Source: an uncultured Lachnospiraceae bacterium
Lineage (GTDB): Bacteria; Bacillota; Clostridia; Lachnospirales; Lachnospiraceae
Direction: 5' to 3'
Assembly: GCA_944384155.1 (NCBI GenBank)
Contig: CALWSG010000027.1
Coordinates: forward strand, 1-39,485
DNA: 39,485 nt
This document shows positions 31,688 through 39,485 of the stretch, in pieces. The notes beneath the pieces are model-generated. The model had not been told where the DNA came from. It searched no databases and was given only the letters and a program-made list of their open reading frames with translations. The position numbers and the translations under genes are program-made. Position 1 is the first letter of the stretch. The number at the start of each line of letters is the position of its first letter.

Positions 31688-32464
31688 ATGAAATACAAGG
31701 AAACAGTTAAGGTTGTAAGCCAGACATGCCTTGCAGACGGAGTGTACAGTATGTGGCTTTCAACAGAGAATATTGCAGGTGAGGCTGCTGCCGGTCAGTT
31801 TATTTCTCTTTACTGTCAGGACGGTTCAAGAATACTTCCGCGTCCAATAAGTATATGTGAGACAGACAGGGAGAAAAAAGCAATTCGTATAGTATACAGA
31901 GTTGTGGGTAAGGGAACGGAGGAATTTTCCAAATATACTGAAGGTCAGGAGATTCCCGTTATGGGTCCTTTGGGGAACGGCTTTTTTAAAAAGAATAAGT
32001 CTGCCCTTCTTGTGGCAGGAGGCATAGGCATACCGCCAATGGTTCAGCTTGCAAAGGAACTAAAGCAGGAATACGGCTGTAAAATAACAATAGTTGCGGG
32101 ATATAGGGACTGCAAGATGTTTTTAAAGGATGACCTCTCAAAATACGGAGATTTATATGTAGCTACAGAGGACGGAAGCTTTGGAACAAAGGGAAATGTA
32201 ATAGATGTCATAGAGGAAAACAGGCTGAGTGCAGATGTAATATATTCCTGTGGTCCAACACCAATGCTTAGGGCAGTGAAGGCTTTTGGAGAGAAGCATA
32301 ATATAGAAACTCAGATATCATTGGAGGAAAAAATGGCATGCGGTATAGGTGCCTGTCTTGCCTGTGTATGTAAGAGCAGGGAAACAGATGACCATTCTCA
32401 TGTTCACAATAAGAGAATATGTGCAGACGGTCCCGTATTTTATGCAGGGGAGGTGGAAATCTGA
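31688..32464 (+). CDS. pyrK: Dihydroorotate dehydrogenase electron-transfer subunit
   Basis: FAD and [2Fe-2S] subunit that passes electrons from PyrD to NAD+. 258 residues from ATG 31688. An N-terminal ferredoxin-reductase beta-barrel with the FAD motif RPISIC is followed by the NAD-binding domain LLVAGGIGIPPMVQLAKEL and YSCGPTPMLRA. Cluster cysteines are in EKMACGIGACLACVC and a last one in KRICADGPVF. GGAG is 6 bases before the ATG. Its stop TGA shares one base with the pyrD ATG, so the two subunits are translationally coupled in a 1:1 ratio. The leader carries pseudoknot copy C. Confidence 0.95.
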   Translation: MKYKETVKVVSQTCLADGVYSMWLSTENIAGEAAAGQFISLYCQDGSRILPRPISICETDREKKAIRIVYRVVGKGTEEFSKYTEGQEIPVMGPLGNGFFKKNKSALLVAGGIGIPPMVQLAKELKQEYGCKITIVAGYRDCKMFLKDDLSKYGDLYVATEDGSFGTKGNVIDVIEENRLSADVIYSCGPTPMLRAVKAFGEKHNIETQISLEEKMACGIGACLACVCKSRETDDHSHVHNKRICADGPVFYAGEVEI

Positions 32465-33366
32465 TGAACACAAAAGTAAACCTTGCAGGTGTTGAGTTTA
32501 AGAATCCTGTTATGGAGGCAAGCGGAACCTTCGGTTCAGGTATGGAGTATAGTGAATTTGTGGATTTAAACAAGCTTGGTGCCGTGGTAACAAAGGGAGT
32601 GGCAAATGTGCCGTGGCAAGGAAATCCTACCCCAAGAATTGCTGAGGTATATGGAGGCATGCTTAATGCCATAGGACTTCAGAATCCGGGAATAGATGTG
32701 TTTGTAGACAGGGATATTCCATTTCTTAAGCAGTTTGACACAAAGATAATAGTAAATGTATGCGGAAAAACAACAGAGGATTATGTGGAGGTTGTGGAAC
32801 GTCTTTCAAATGAGCCTGTTGATATGCTGGAGATAAATATATCATGTCCTAATGTAAAGGAGGGGGGCATTGCTTTTGGGCAGGACCCTAAAGCAGTGGA
32901 GGCTATTACAAGAGAAGTTAAAAGATATGCAAAGCAGCCTGTTATAATGAAGCTGAGTCCTAATGTAACGGATATTACGGTTATGGCAAAGGCAGCAGAG
33001 GCAGGCGGGGCGGATGTTCTCTCACTTATAAATACAATTACGGGAATGAAAATAGATGTTGAGAGGCAAACCTTTGCAATAGCCAATAAGACAGGAGGCT
33101 TGTCGGGTCCTGTTGTAAAGCCCATTGCAGTACGCATGGTATATCAGGCTGCAAATGCAGTAAATATTCCAATAATAGGTATGGGAGGCATATGTAACGG
33201 AGAAGATGCAATAGAGTTTATACTTGCAGGAGCATCAGCAGTATCTGTTGGAACAGCCAACTTTATGAATCCAAGAGCTACCGAGGAAGTGGTAAAGGGA
33301 ATAGAGGATTACATGATAAGGCATAATATAGATGATATAAACAGTCTTGTGGGAATAGTAAAATAA
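32464..33366 (+). CDS. pyrD: Dihydroorotate dehydrogenase, class 1B catalytic subunit
   Basis: Oxidises dihydroorotate to orotate with FMN, using NAD+ through PyrK. 300 residues from ATG 32464 (overlapping the pyrK stop); in-frame codons upstream to 32419 belong to pyrK's region. Conserved are FKNPVMEASGTFGSG, the NISCPNVKEGG block whose cysteine is the class 1 catalytic base, KLSPNVTDI, SLINTITGM and GMGGICNGEDAIEFILAGASAVSVGTA for FMN phosphate. It ends the pyrF-K-D group. A promoter and terminator follow before thiS. Confidence 0.95.
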   Translation: MNTKVNLAGVEFKNPVMEASGTFGSGMEYSEFVDLNKLGAVVTKGVANVPWQGNPTPRIAEVYGGMLNAIGLQNPGIDVFVDRDIPFLKQFDTKIIVNVCGKTTEDYVEVVERLSNEPVDMLEINISCPNVKEGGIAFGQDPKAVEAITREVKRYAKQPVIMKLSPNVTDITVMAKAAEAGGADVLSLINTITGMKIDVERQTFAIANKTGGLSGPVVKPIAVRMVYQAANAVNIPIIGMGGICNGEDAIEFILAGASAVSVGTANFMNPRATEEVVKGIEDYMIRHNIDDINSLVGIVK

Positions 33367-33372
33367 AAACTA

Positions 33373-33401
33373 TTGACAAATTTAATATATTAAAATATTA
33401 T
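33373..33401 (+). promoter_or_regulatory. Promoter upstream of the thi operon
   Basis: Perfect TTGACA (33373-33378), 17 bases and TATTAT (33396-33401). It begins 7 bases after pyrD. A strong terminator lies about 20 bases after the expected start of transcription. Confidence 0.65.
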
Positions 33402-33420
33402 ATTAATCAGAGTGTTGCGT

Positions 33421-33474
33421 AAGCCGCACGAAGGGGTACACCACCTTGGGTGTATCTTTTCGTGCGGCTTTTTT
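33421..33474 (+). terminator. Strong terminator/possible attenuator before thiS
   Basis: AAGCCGCACGAA (33421-33432) pairs with TTCGTGCGGCTT (33459-33470), with an inner GGTACACC/GGTGTATC stem, followed by six T. It ends pyrD transcripts. Because the thi promoter lies upstream of it, it must also be passed, or regulated, for thi expression from that promoter. Confidence 0.85.
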
Positions 33475-33529
33475 GCTTTAGGCTAAACTCTTTTTACTTA
33501 ACCATAGACTAAAAATTAAGGAGGAATAT

Positions 33530-33724
33530 ATGATTAGAATTAACGGTGAAATTATTAATGAAGAATCTATAGAACTTATGGAATATTTAAATAATAATGG
33601 CTACTGTATATCAAGAATAGCGGTGGAATGTAACGAGAAAATAGTTCCAAAGTCAGAATACGAAAGCTTTGTGCTTCACTCCGGTGATGTTGTTGAAATA
33701 GTAAGTTTTGTGGGAGGAGGCTGA
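33530..33724 (+). CDS. thiS: Sulfur carrier protein ThiS
   Basis: 64 residues, ubiquitin-like fold. The C-terminus VEIVSFVGGG ends in the Gly-Gly that is adenylated and thiocarboxylated to deliver sulfur to thiazole synthase. The N-terminal MIRINGEII strand and the SGDVVEIV turn are typical. AAGGAGG lies before the ATG. It is first of thiS-F-G-H, with 3 bases to thiF. Confidence 0.92.
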   Translation: MIRINGEIINEESIELMEYLNNNGYCISRIAVECNEKIVPKSEYESFVLHSGDVVEIVSFVGGG

Positions 33725-33727
33725 TTA

Positions 33728-34375
33728 ATGAAGAATATAGTTATTCCTGCTGAGGAGGACATAAGAAAGTCTCTTGAGAGCCGTCATACAAAATATGTTC
33801 AGGACAGGCTGGCAAAGGCAAAGGTGGCAGTGTGTGGTCTTGGAGGCTTAGGCTCGTCAATAGCCATAGCACTTGCCAGATGCGGAGTTGGAGAGCTGCA
33901 TCTTATAGATTTTGACAGAGTAGATTTGTCAAATATAAACAGGCAGCAGTATGCATTATGTGAGCTGGGAATAGAAAAGCCGGCAGCCATGGAGGCGGAA
34001 ATAAGAAGATTTTCCCCGTATATAATTATAAAACAGGATTTTGTAAAGATAACAGAGGAAAACGTATATGAGCTTTTAAAAGATGATATTTATATATGCG
34101 AAGCATTTGATGCACCGGAGGAAAAGGCAATGCTTACGAACGCAGTGCTTGAAAAGTTTCCTGAAAAATATCTTGTGGGGGCGTCAGGTATGGCAGGGTA
34201 CGAGACAGGCAATACAATACAGACAAGAAAAATCACGTCACATTATTACTTATGCGGTGACGGTGTATCAGAAATTAAGGAAAATGCAGGACTGATGGCG
34301 CCAAGGGTGATGATATGCGGTGCACATCAGGCTAACACAATAATAAAATTAATTATAGGAGATGAAAAAAGATGA
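33728..34375 (+). CDS. thiF: ThiF-type sulfur carrier adenylyltransferase
   Basis: Activates the ThiS C-terminus with ATP. The 215 residues are the short clostridial form. The Rossmann nucleotide loop is [17 protein letters not shown] (about 36-52), then [17 protein letters not shown] with the Asp and Arg residues that bind ATP, and [11 protein letters not shown]. It lacks the C-terminal zinc and rhodanese parts of larger E1-like enzymes. Its stop overlaps the thiG start by 4 bases (ATGA), so they are coupled. Confidence 0.9.
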   Translation: MKNIVIPAEEDIRKSLESRHTKYVQDRLAKAKVAVCGLGGLGSSIAIALARCGVGELHLIDFDRVDLSNINRQQYALCELGIEKPAAMEAEIRRFSPYIIIKQDFVKITEENVYELLKDDIYICEAFDAPEEKAMLTNAVLEKFPEKYLVGASGMAGYETGNTIQTRKITSHYYLCGDGVSEIKENAGLMAPRVMICGAHQANTIIKLIIGDEKR

Positions 34376-35139
34376 AGGATACATTTAAAATAGGGGGAAA
34401 GGAATTTACATCAAGATTTATATTAGGCTCCGGAAAATATTCCCTTGATTTAATAAAGGCAGCAGTAAACAATGCAGGGGCAGAAATTATTACCCTTGCA
34501 GTCAGGAGAACAAACACAAAGGAAAGGGAAAATATACTTGACTACATACCCGATAACGTAACCCTTCTTCCAAATACGTCAGGTGCAAGGGATGCAAAGG
34601 AAGCAGTGCGTATAGCAAGAATGTCAAGAGAGCTTGGATGTGGAGACTTTGTAAAAATAGAGATAATGAAGGACAGTAAATATCTTCTGCCGGATAATGC
34701 AGAAACAGTAAAGGCAACAGAAATATTGGCAAATGAAGGCTTTATTGTTATGCCGTATATGTATCCTGATTTATATACGGCAAGAGACCTTGCCAATGCA
34801 GGAGCGGCATCAATAATGCCTCTTGCCTCACCCATAGGCTCAAACAAGGGGCTTGCAACAAAGGAATTTATACAGATTATTATTGATGAGACAGACCTTC
34901 CCGTAATAGTAGATGCGGGAATAGGAAGACCATCACAGGCGTGTGAGGCTATGGAGATGGGAGCTGCTGCAATTATGGCAAATACCGCTATAGCTACAGC
35001 GAGGGACATACCGGAAATGGCAGCTGCATTTAAAAGTGCAATAGAGGCAGGCAGAAAAGCATATCTTGCAGGAATAGGAAGAGTTCTTGAGAGAGGTGCG
35101 GAGGCTTCTGACCCACTGACAGGCTTCTTGCGTGATTAG
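34372..35139 (+). CDS. thiG: Thiazole synthase
   Basis: Builds thiazole phosphate from deoxyxylulose phosphate, ThiS thiocarboxylate and dehydroglycine. 255 residues, TIM barrel. [12 protein letters not shown] at the N-terminus, [24 protein letters not shown], and the phosphate-binding [32 protein letters not shown] are conserved. The Schiff-base lysine is expected in the VKIEIM strand. The start overlaps the thiF stop; thiH starts 19 bases after its end. Confidence 0.95.
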   Translation: MKDTFKIGGKEFTSRFILGSGKYSLDLIKAAVNNAGAEIITLAVRRTNTKERENILDYIPDNVTLLPNTSGARDAKEAVRIARMSRELGCGDFVKIEIMKDSKYLLPDNAETVKATEILANEGFIVMPYMYPDLYTARDLANAGAASIMPLASPIGSNKGLATKEFIQIIIDETDLPVIVDAGIGRPSQACEAMEMGAAAIMANTAIATARDIPEMAAAFKSAIEAGRKAYLAGIGRVLERGAEASDPLTGFLRD

Positions 35140-35158
35140 ATTAAAAAGGAGAAATGAA

Positions 35159-36412
35159 ATGTCGGAAAATCAATTTTTTGTAGATTCAGATAAACTGGGA
35201 GAGAAGGCACTTGAGAAAAAGCACAGGCTGGAAAGGGAGCCGTCATGCCGTGCAAACCATATGGAATATATGGAGGGCATGGAGCAGATATCCTCTGACA
35301 TTATGGATAAAGTAATTAGTGAGATGAAGTCATATGATTACAATAAATATTCAGAGGATGACGTAAGGCGTGCCCTGAATAAGGAAACCTGCGGCATAGA
35401 GGAGTTTAAGGCACTTTTATCACCTGCGGCAATGCCCTATCTTGAGAAAATGGCACAGAGGGCAAAGATTGAAACAAGCAGGCACTTTGGAAATACGGTA
35501 TATATATTTACTCCGCTTTATATAGCCAATTACTGTGAAAATTACTGTGTTTACTGTGGATTTAACTGTTATAACAATATAAACAGAAAGAGGCTTAACA
35601 GCGAAGAAATAGAAAAAGAGATGAGGGTGATAGCGGACTCCGGAATAGAGGAAATACTAATACTTACAGGAGAAAGCCGGGGTATGAGTGATGTAAAATA
35701 TATAGGGGAGGCCTGCAGGCTTGCATCCAAATATTTTAGAAATGTAGGGCTTGAAATATATCCTGTAAACAGTGATGAATACAGATATCTTCATGAATGC
35801 GGCGCAGATTATGTGACAGTGTTTCAGGAAACATATGACTCAGATAAGTACGAAACATTGCATTTGCTTGGACATAAGAGAGTCTTTCCTTACCGTTTTG
35901 AGGCACAGGAGAGGGCGATAATGGGCGGCATGAGGGGAGTAGGCTTTTCGGCACTTTTAGGTCTGGCAGACTTTAGAAAAGACGCACTTGCAAGTGCACT
36001 ACATGTATATTACTTACAGAGAAAATATCCCCATGTGGAATATTCACTGTCATGTCCAAGGCTTAGACCTATAATAAATAATGATAAAATTAATCCTCTT
36101 GATGTGGGGGAGAGACAGCTTTGTCAGGTATTATGTGCCTACCGTATATTTATGCCATTTGTTGGGATTACAGTGTCATCAAGGGAACAAAAGCATTTCA
36201 GGGACGGCATAGTAAAAATAGCAGCTACCAAGGTTTCGGCAGGAGTATCTACCGGTATAGGCGATCATGAGAGTAAGTATGAGGGCAAGGATATAAAAGA
36301 GGCAGGAGACGAGCAGTTTGAAATATCAGACGGAAGAAGCTTTGATGAAATGTATAAAGATATTTCGGAGGAGGGACTTCAGCCTGTGTTAAATGATTAT
36401 GTATATGTTTAA
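35159..36412 (+). CDS. thiH: Tyrosine lyase (2-iminoacetate synthase), radical SAM
   Basis: Cleaves tyrosine to dehydroglycine and p-cresol using S-adenosylmethionine, the anaerobic source of the glycine imine for ThiG. 417 residues from ATG 35159, which has AAGGAG 6 bases before; the ATG at 35132 lies inside thiG. The cluster motif CENYCVYCGF (CxxxCxxC, about 131-138) is followed by ILILTGESRG and FQETYDSDKYETLHLLGHKR, typical of the ThiH/HydG/NocL group. Use of ThiH rather than the oxygenase ThiO fits an anaerobe. p-Cresol would be a by-product. Confidence 0.93.
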   Translation: MSENQFFVDSDKLGEKALEKKHRLEREPSCRANHMEYMEGMEQISSDIMDKVISEMKSYDYNKYSEDDVRRALNKETCGIEEFKALLSPAAMPYLEKMAQRAKIETSRHFGNTVYIFTPLYIANYCENYCVYCGFNCYNNINRKRLNSEEIEKEMRVIADSGIEEILILTGESRGMSDVKYIGEACRLASKYFRNVGLEIYPVNSDEYRYLHECGADYVTVFQETYDSDKYETLHLLGHKRVFPYRFEAQERAIMGGMRGVGFSALLGLADFRKDALASALHVYYLQRKYPHVEYSLSCPRLRPIINNDKINPLDVGERQLCQVLCAYRIFMPFVGITVSSREQKHFRDGIVKIAATKVSAGVSTGIGDHESKYEGKDIKEAGDEQFEISDGRSFDEMYKDISEEGLQPVLNDYVYV

Positions 36413-36450
36413 AATGTAAGTAAAATATTTATTTTAATAAAAATTATGTA

Positions 36451-36479
36451 TTGAAAGCCGTAATTATTAATGATATACT
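36451..36479 (+). promoter_or_regulatory. Promoter of the chemoreceptor-like gene
   Basis: TTGAAA (36451-36456), 17 bases and TATACT (36474-36479). Confidence 0.65.
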
Positions 36480-36535
36480 TTAAATTAAGAAAATATATGT
36501 AAAATTTCAGACAAAAGTATACAGGAGGGAAAGAT

Positions 36536-38029
36536 ATGGGAAATGACAGCAAATTCCTTTATAATGATTTGGCACAGAGATACGGAAAGATGAACAGGTT
36601 ATATATACTGGCGGCATCATGTATATGGATTATATTTTTTTGTTATCTTATGCTTAAGCTAATGTCCAAGAGCATAACCGCCGTTACGGCAATAGGCAAC
36701 ATAGCACTGGTGGTAATTTTTGTAGTAGCAAATATTATTATTCATTTTAAGAATAAGTCAGGAAGCACCTTAAAAATAGCTGTTGCACTGGAGGTAGTAT
36801 TGGAGTTTCTTCTTCTCGGCATGCAGACAGATGCAGAATTTATTTATTTTGTAATTTTAGGAATTCTGGCATTACAGATTCCGTATTACGACCAAAAGGT
36901 ATATGGAAAGCTGTGTATATGTTATACGGCTATATATACAGCAGTTATAATAATAAGAGTAGTTAAAGACGCGGCAAGTATTGATGTTGACTCAATTATC
37001 AGAATGGTATGTATATATATGATGCTTTTTGTGCTGTATAAGGTAGGTGCCACAACAAAGCTATTCAGTGACCATGCATTGGGTGCTGTTGCAGAGCAAA
37101 ACAGTAAGCAAAAGGTAATTCTTGAAAATATTTTAGATGTGAGTAAAACTGTTCATGAGGAATCAGATAAAAGCGGAACTTTGGTAGATGAGCTTGTGAC
37201 TGTGACTGAAAATGTTGCAAACAGTATGGAGGAAATATCCTCTGCCACTAACATGACGGCTCAAAGCATAGAAGAACAGAATAATATGACACATGTTATA
37301 CAAAGGGCAATAACGGAAACAGCGGAGCGTTCAAGAAAGACAGTTGATATAGCAGGTGAGTCCCATGACAGCATAGAAGAAAATCTAAGGGTTATGGAGG
37401 AACTGAAAAAACAGTCAGAGAGAATTGCATTAACTAATACAGAGGTTTCCGGAGCAATGGAAAAGCTTCAGGATAAGACGAAAGAGGTAGAAAATATAGC
37501 CGGAATGATTCTTCAGATTTCAAATCAGACTAATCTTTTGGCACTTAATGCTTCTATTGAAAGTGCAAGGGCCGGAGAAGCAGGAAGGGGATTTGCCGTT
37601 GTGGCAGAGCAAATCAGACAGCTTGCAGAGCAGACAAGAAGCTCAACTGAACAGATTTCAAAGATATTAGGGGAATTAAATGAAAATGCCGGAGAGGTGG
37701 TTGAATCCGTAAAAACCACAATTATAGAAAATAACAGTCAGGGAGAAAAGATTATTAAGGCGGCAGAATCCTTTGAAAGATTAAACGAAAACATGGGACA
37801 GCTTATAGACAATGTGGCAGTTATTAACAGTCAGATAGAGGATCTGTCGGATTCAAACAATAAGATAGTTGAAAATATATCACAGCTTTCGGCGGTGACA
37901 GAGGAAGTAACTGCAAGTGCAGAGCAGGTGCTCGAAAAGAGCAATCATAATCTGGAGTATGCAGAAAACGTAAAGACAGCTATTTTTACAATAAGAGACA
38001 AGGCAGACGGAATGAAGCAGTACATATAA
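36536..38029 (+). CDS. Methyl-accepting chemotaxis-like protein with a multi-helix membrane domain
   Basis: 497 residues, GGAGGG before the ATG. The N-terminal half has about six membrane helices (near 20-42, 52-74, 78-98, 102-120, 122-142 and 152-172) and no large external sensor domain. A long coiled coil follows (about 180-490). It contains the signalling hairpin [30 protein letters not shown] (split here near residues 323-352), the contact site for CheA and CheW. Ligands would be sensed in or at the membrane. No che or flagellar genes are nearby. It is monocistronic with its own terminator. Confidence 0.88.
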   Translation: MGNDSKFLYNDLAQRYGKMNRLYILAASCIWIIFFCYLMLKLMSKSITAVTAIGNIALVVIFVVANIIIHFKNKSGSTLKIAVALEVVLEFLLLGMQTDAEFIYFVILGILALQIPYYDQKVYGKLCICYTAIYTAVIIIRVVKDAASIDVDSIIRMVCIYMMLFVLYKVGATTKLFSDHALGAVAEQNSKQKVILENILDVSKTVHEESDKSGTLVDELVTVTENVANSMEEISSATNMTAQSIEEQNNMTHVIQRAITETAERSRKTVDIAGESHDSIEENLRVMEELKKQSERIALTNTEVSGAMEKLQDKTKEVENIAGMILQISNQTNLLALNASIESARAGEAGRGFAVVAEQIRQLAEQTRSSTEQISKILGELNENAGEVVESVKTTIIENNSQGEKIIKAAESFERLNENMGQLIDNVAVINSQIEDLSDSNNKIVENISQLSAVTEEVTASAEQVLEKSNHNLEYAENVKTAIFTIRDKADGMKQYI

Positions 38030-38037
38030 TGTAAAAA

Positions 38038-38078
38038 ACAGGGTAACCGGAAAGAAATACCGGCTGCCCTGTAATTTT
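38038..38078 (+). terminator. Terminator after the chemoreceptor-like gene
   Basis: ACAGGG..CCGG (38038-38050) pairs with CCGG..CCCTGT (38060-38072), followed by AATTTT. Confidence 0.75.
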
Positions 38079-38283
38079 GTACCACCATTTAGTTTTATTC
38101 AAGCAGCAATAGTTCTTTTAATTTAGGCAAATACATTACTAAGTTTATACCCATATATTAAATTGTAAAAAATATTGTTTAAATTTGTTTTTTGTGACAA
38201 TATATGCAGCAATATATATTGCACAAATCTTCAAAATGAGATATTGTATATATACCACTCAAACTATTTAACATAAACATAAA
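38079..38283. other. AT-rich gap without recognisable genes
   Basis: No reading frame, tRNA or clear regulatory structure is visible. It contains small palindromic AT runs such as GCAATATATATTGC. It probably is flanking DNA of the insertion-sequence remnant. Confidence 0.5.
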
Positions 38284-38600
38284 AGGGCTGTCGCACTAAG
38301 AATTTTTTAATCTTTAAAGCGGCAGCCCTATGACAATAGAATTTTAGATAATAATTCCAGTTACATACATTTGACCATAGCCATTGGTAAAAGTCAAAGT
38401 TTTGCTGCTTGAATTATAACTTGCCGTAGGAGAATATCCATTCCCCCGTATGTTCATTATTATACATCTATGTTAAGCATAGTTCACGTTCAATTTGTGC
38501 TATTTTATATTCTGGCACTAAAAAGTGTATTTGTTCGCGACGGATTCTATTTTCGTTCCATCAATAAAGATACTTTTCCCGGAAATCTACCCAAGGGAAT
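38284..38600 (-). mobile_element. Remnant of an IS1182-type insertion sequence
   Basis: One end is seen as AGGGCTGTCGC (38284-38294), which pairs with GCGGCAGCCCT (38319-38329). This is an end hairpin of the kind found at termini of IS1182-like elements (GGGCTGTC…), which doubles as a transcription stop. On the minus strand 38518-38580 still encodes a transposase motif. Most of the element and the other end are missing, so it is dead. Confidence 0.5.
38518..38580 (-). pseudogene. Transposase fragment (IS1182 family)
   Basis: The minus strand encodes GKSIFIDGTKIESVANKYTF and then stops. FIDGTKIE.xANKYTFVW is the hallmark around the first catalytic aspartate of IS1182/IS5-like DDE transposases. 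Upstream the frame is closed by stops within 10 codons, and the VW and everything after are lost. Only about 20 codons survive. Confidence 0.6.
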
Positions 38601-38734
38601 ATAAAAGTTTCGATATTCCGGTTGGAATAAAGCTGCTTGCGTTATGCCGGAAAGAGAGTATAATAAAATTATTGAGACAGAACGAAAGGCTAAAAAGAGA
38701 AAACACATGGTAGTATGAATAATTGGAGGTGTAT

Positions 38735-38794
38735 ATGCATGATACGGCAATAGAAATGGCAGACCTTTTAGAAGATAGAGAGATTAGTGCTTAA
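38735..38794 (+). CDS. Possible 19-residue peptide upstream of fic
   Basis: ATG with GGAGG 5 bases upstream, then MHDTAIEMADLLEDREISA and a stop that overlaps the fic ribosome site. The tight coupling resembles the end of an upstream operon gene. The peptide has no inhibitory [S/T]xxxE[G/N] motif, so it is not a FicA/VbhA-type antitoxin. It may be the last remnant of a gene damaged by the insertion sequence. Confidence 0.3.
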   Translation: MHDTAIEMADLLEDREISA

Positions 38795-38805
38795 GGAGGA
38801 TAAAT

Positions 38806-39411
38806 ATGGCTCTACAAAATAAATTAGGTATCAATAATTCAGCAGAGCTTGCAAGAGTAGAAGAGAGAATAAGCAAAATAAAAGCAATTGAATTATATGA
38901 AAGTAATATTGTTGAAGAATTTGAAGTTGGAAAATTTTCTGGGCTTGCGAAAATTCATAAGTTTTTATTTGATGAAATATATGATTTTGCAGGGAAAGCA
39001 AGAACAGTAAATATAGCAAAGGGTAATTTTAGATTTGTACCTGTAATGTACTTGGAAACTGCGTTAAAGCATATAGATGCTATGCCTCAATCAACATATG
39101 ATGAAATTATTGAAAAATATGTTGAAATGAATGTTGCACATCCATTTAGAGAAGGAAACGGAAGAAGTACACGTATATGGCTTGATTTGATTTTAAAAAA
39201 AGAATTGAAATTAGTAGTAGATTGGAATAAGGTCGAAAAAGAAGATTACTTACTTGCTATGGAGAGAAGCCCTGTTAAAGATGTAGAAATTAAGGTATTG
39301 CTAAAGAATGCCTTGACAGATCAGATAGAAGATAGAGAAGTATATATGAAGGGCATTGATGCAAGTTATCACTATGAGGGATATAATACCTTTAAATCGG
39401 AAGATTTGTAG
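38806..39411 (+). CDS. Fic-domain AMP-transferase, self-inhibited class III type
   Basis: 201 residues, AAGGAGG 6 bases before the ATG. Fic proteins attach AMP (or another nucleotide part) to target proteins. The active-site motif HPFREGNGRSTR is at residues 112-123, with catalytic His112. The region FAGKARTVNIAKGNFRF is the target-clamping flap. The C-terminal helix carries SYHYEG (Ser187, Glu191, Gly192), which fits the inhibitory motif [S/T]xxxE[G/N]; in class III proteins such as Neisseria Fic this glutamate blocks ATP positioning until the helix is displaced. The same position and total length support that class. It is next to an insertion-sequence remnant, fitting accessory DNA. The target is unknown. 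Confidence 0.88.
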   Translation: MALQNKLGINNSAELARVEERISKIKAIELYESNIVEEFEVGKFSGLAKIHKFLFDEIYDFAGKARTVNIAKGNFRFVPVMYLETALKHIDAMPQSTYDEIIEKYVEMNVAHPFREGNGRSTRIWLDLILKKELKLVVDWNKVEKEDYLLAMERSPVKDVEIKVLLKNALTDQIEDREVYMKGIDASYHYEGYNTFKSEDL

Positions 39412-39485
39412 ATAATTTTGAATAATAAGATATGTTTATAGAGGAGAATGATATATTTATGAGTACATAAAACAAATGAAATAGG

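Noticed and set aside
33402..33529. TPP riboswitch before thiS
   Set aside because: The conserved TPP aptamer segments are not present; the visible hairpin is a plain intrinsic terminator with six T.
38525..38713. 62-codon plus-strand frame before fic
   Set aside because: Its first third is antisense to the transposase remnant, it has no ribosome site, and the rest matches no family I recognise.
1..39485. CRISPR array, rRNA, prophage or replication origin
   Set aside because: No regularly spaced repeats, rRNA-like sequence, phage structural genes or DnaA-box clusters were seen.

Overview
The window is chromosomal DNA of a low-GC Firmicute, most likely a gut Lachnospiraceae (Clostridia). The grounds are AT-rich intergenic sequence, strong AGGAGG-type ribosome sites, consensus sigma-A promoters, TTG/GTG starts, a class 1B dihydroorotate dehydrogenase (PyrK/PyrD), a radical-SAM ThiH thiazole pathway and an intracellular-type family PL11 rhamnogalacturonan lyase. 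The last suggests a pectin user such as the Lachnospira/Coprococcus group; the species is not determined.

Layout. 1-2219: the tail of a CrcB/FluC-like protein, then a rearranged FtsX/MacB-type ABC transporter remnant behind a perfect palindrome. 2334-3482: fucO-like iron alcohol dehydrogenase. 3652-7397: purC-purF-purB. 7675-10002: a membrane-anchored unknown, an unknown minus-strand gene and a divergent LysR regulator with a duplicated operator-like repeat between the last two. 10145-14098: purA, a small membrane protein, a VTC-like protein, a SEC-C protein and a DagK-type lipid kinase. 14341-15456: the primary sigma factor. 15681-17527: a YtrA-type GntR regulator with an ABC-2 transporter. 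17628-18736 (minus): an iron-sulfur-flavoprotein-type reductase and dtd. 18965-21685: PL11 lyase. 21791-23961: nadB-nadC. 24022-24094 (minus): tRNA-Gly(GCC). 24297-26080: a degenerate Nudix protein and pyrC. 26141-30455: a TrpXYZ-type ABC transporter divergent from trpB2. 30590-33366: pyrF-pyrK-pyrD. 33530-36412: thiS-thiF-thiG-thiH. 36536-38029: a chemoreceptor-like protein. 38284-39411: an IS1182-like remnant followed by a self-inhibited Fic protein.

The genes are mostly biosynthetic: purines (purC, F, B, A), pyrimidines (pyrC, F, K, D), NAD (nadB, C), thiazole (thiSFGH) and tryptophan from indole (trpB2).

The most interesting observation is a repeated 5'-leader RNA design found just before nadC, pyrF and pyrK. 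A TTTGTG/CACAAA hairpin carries a loop (GAGAACGT, CCGGAGCGT or TCGGAGCGT). That loop is complementary, with compensatory base changes, to a strand directly upstream of a conserved GGAATGGAGA ribosome site. The downstream strand can alternatively pair with the ribosome site itself. This predicts a pseudoknot switch for translation shared by NAD and pyrimidine genes, and it matches no riboswitch class I recognise. The pyrK copy also overlaps a 22-codon upstream reading frame whose start signals duplicate those of pyrK.
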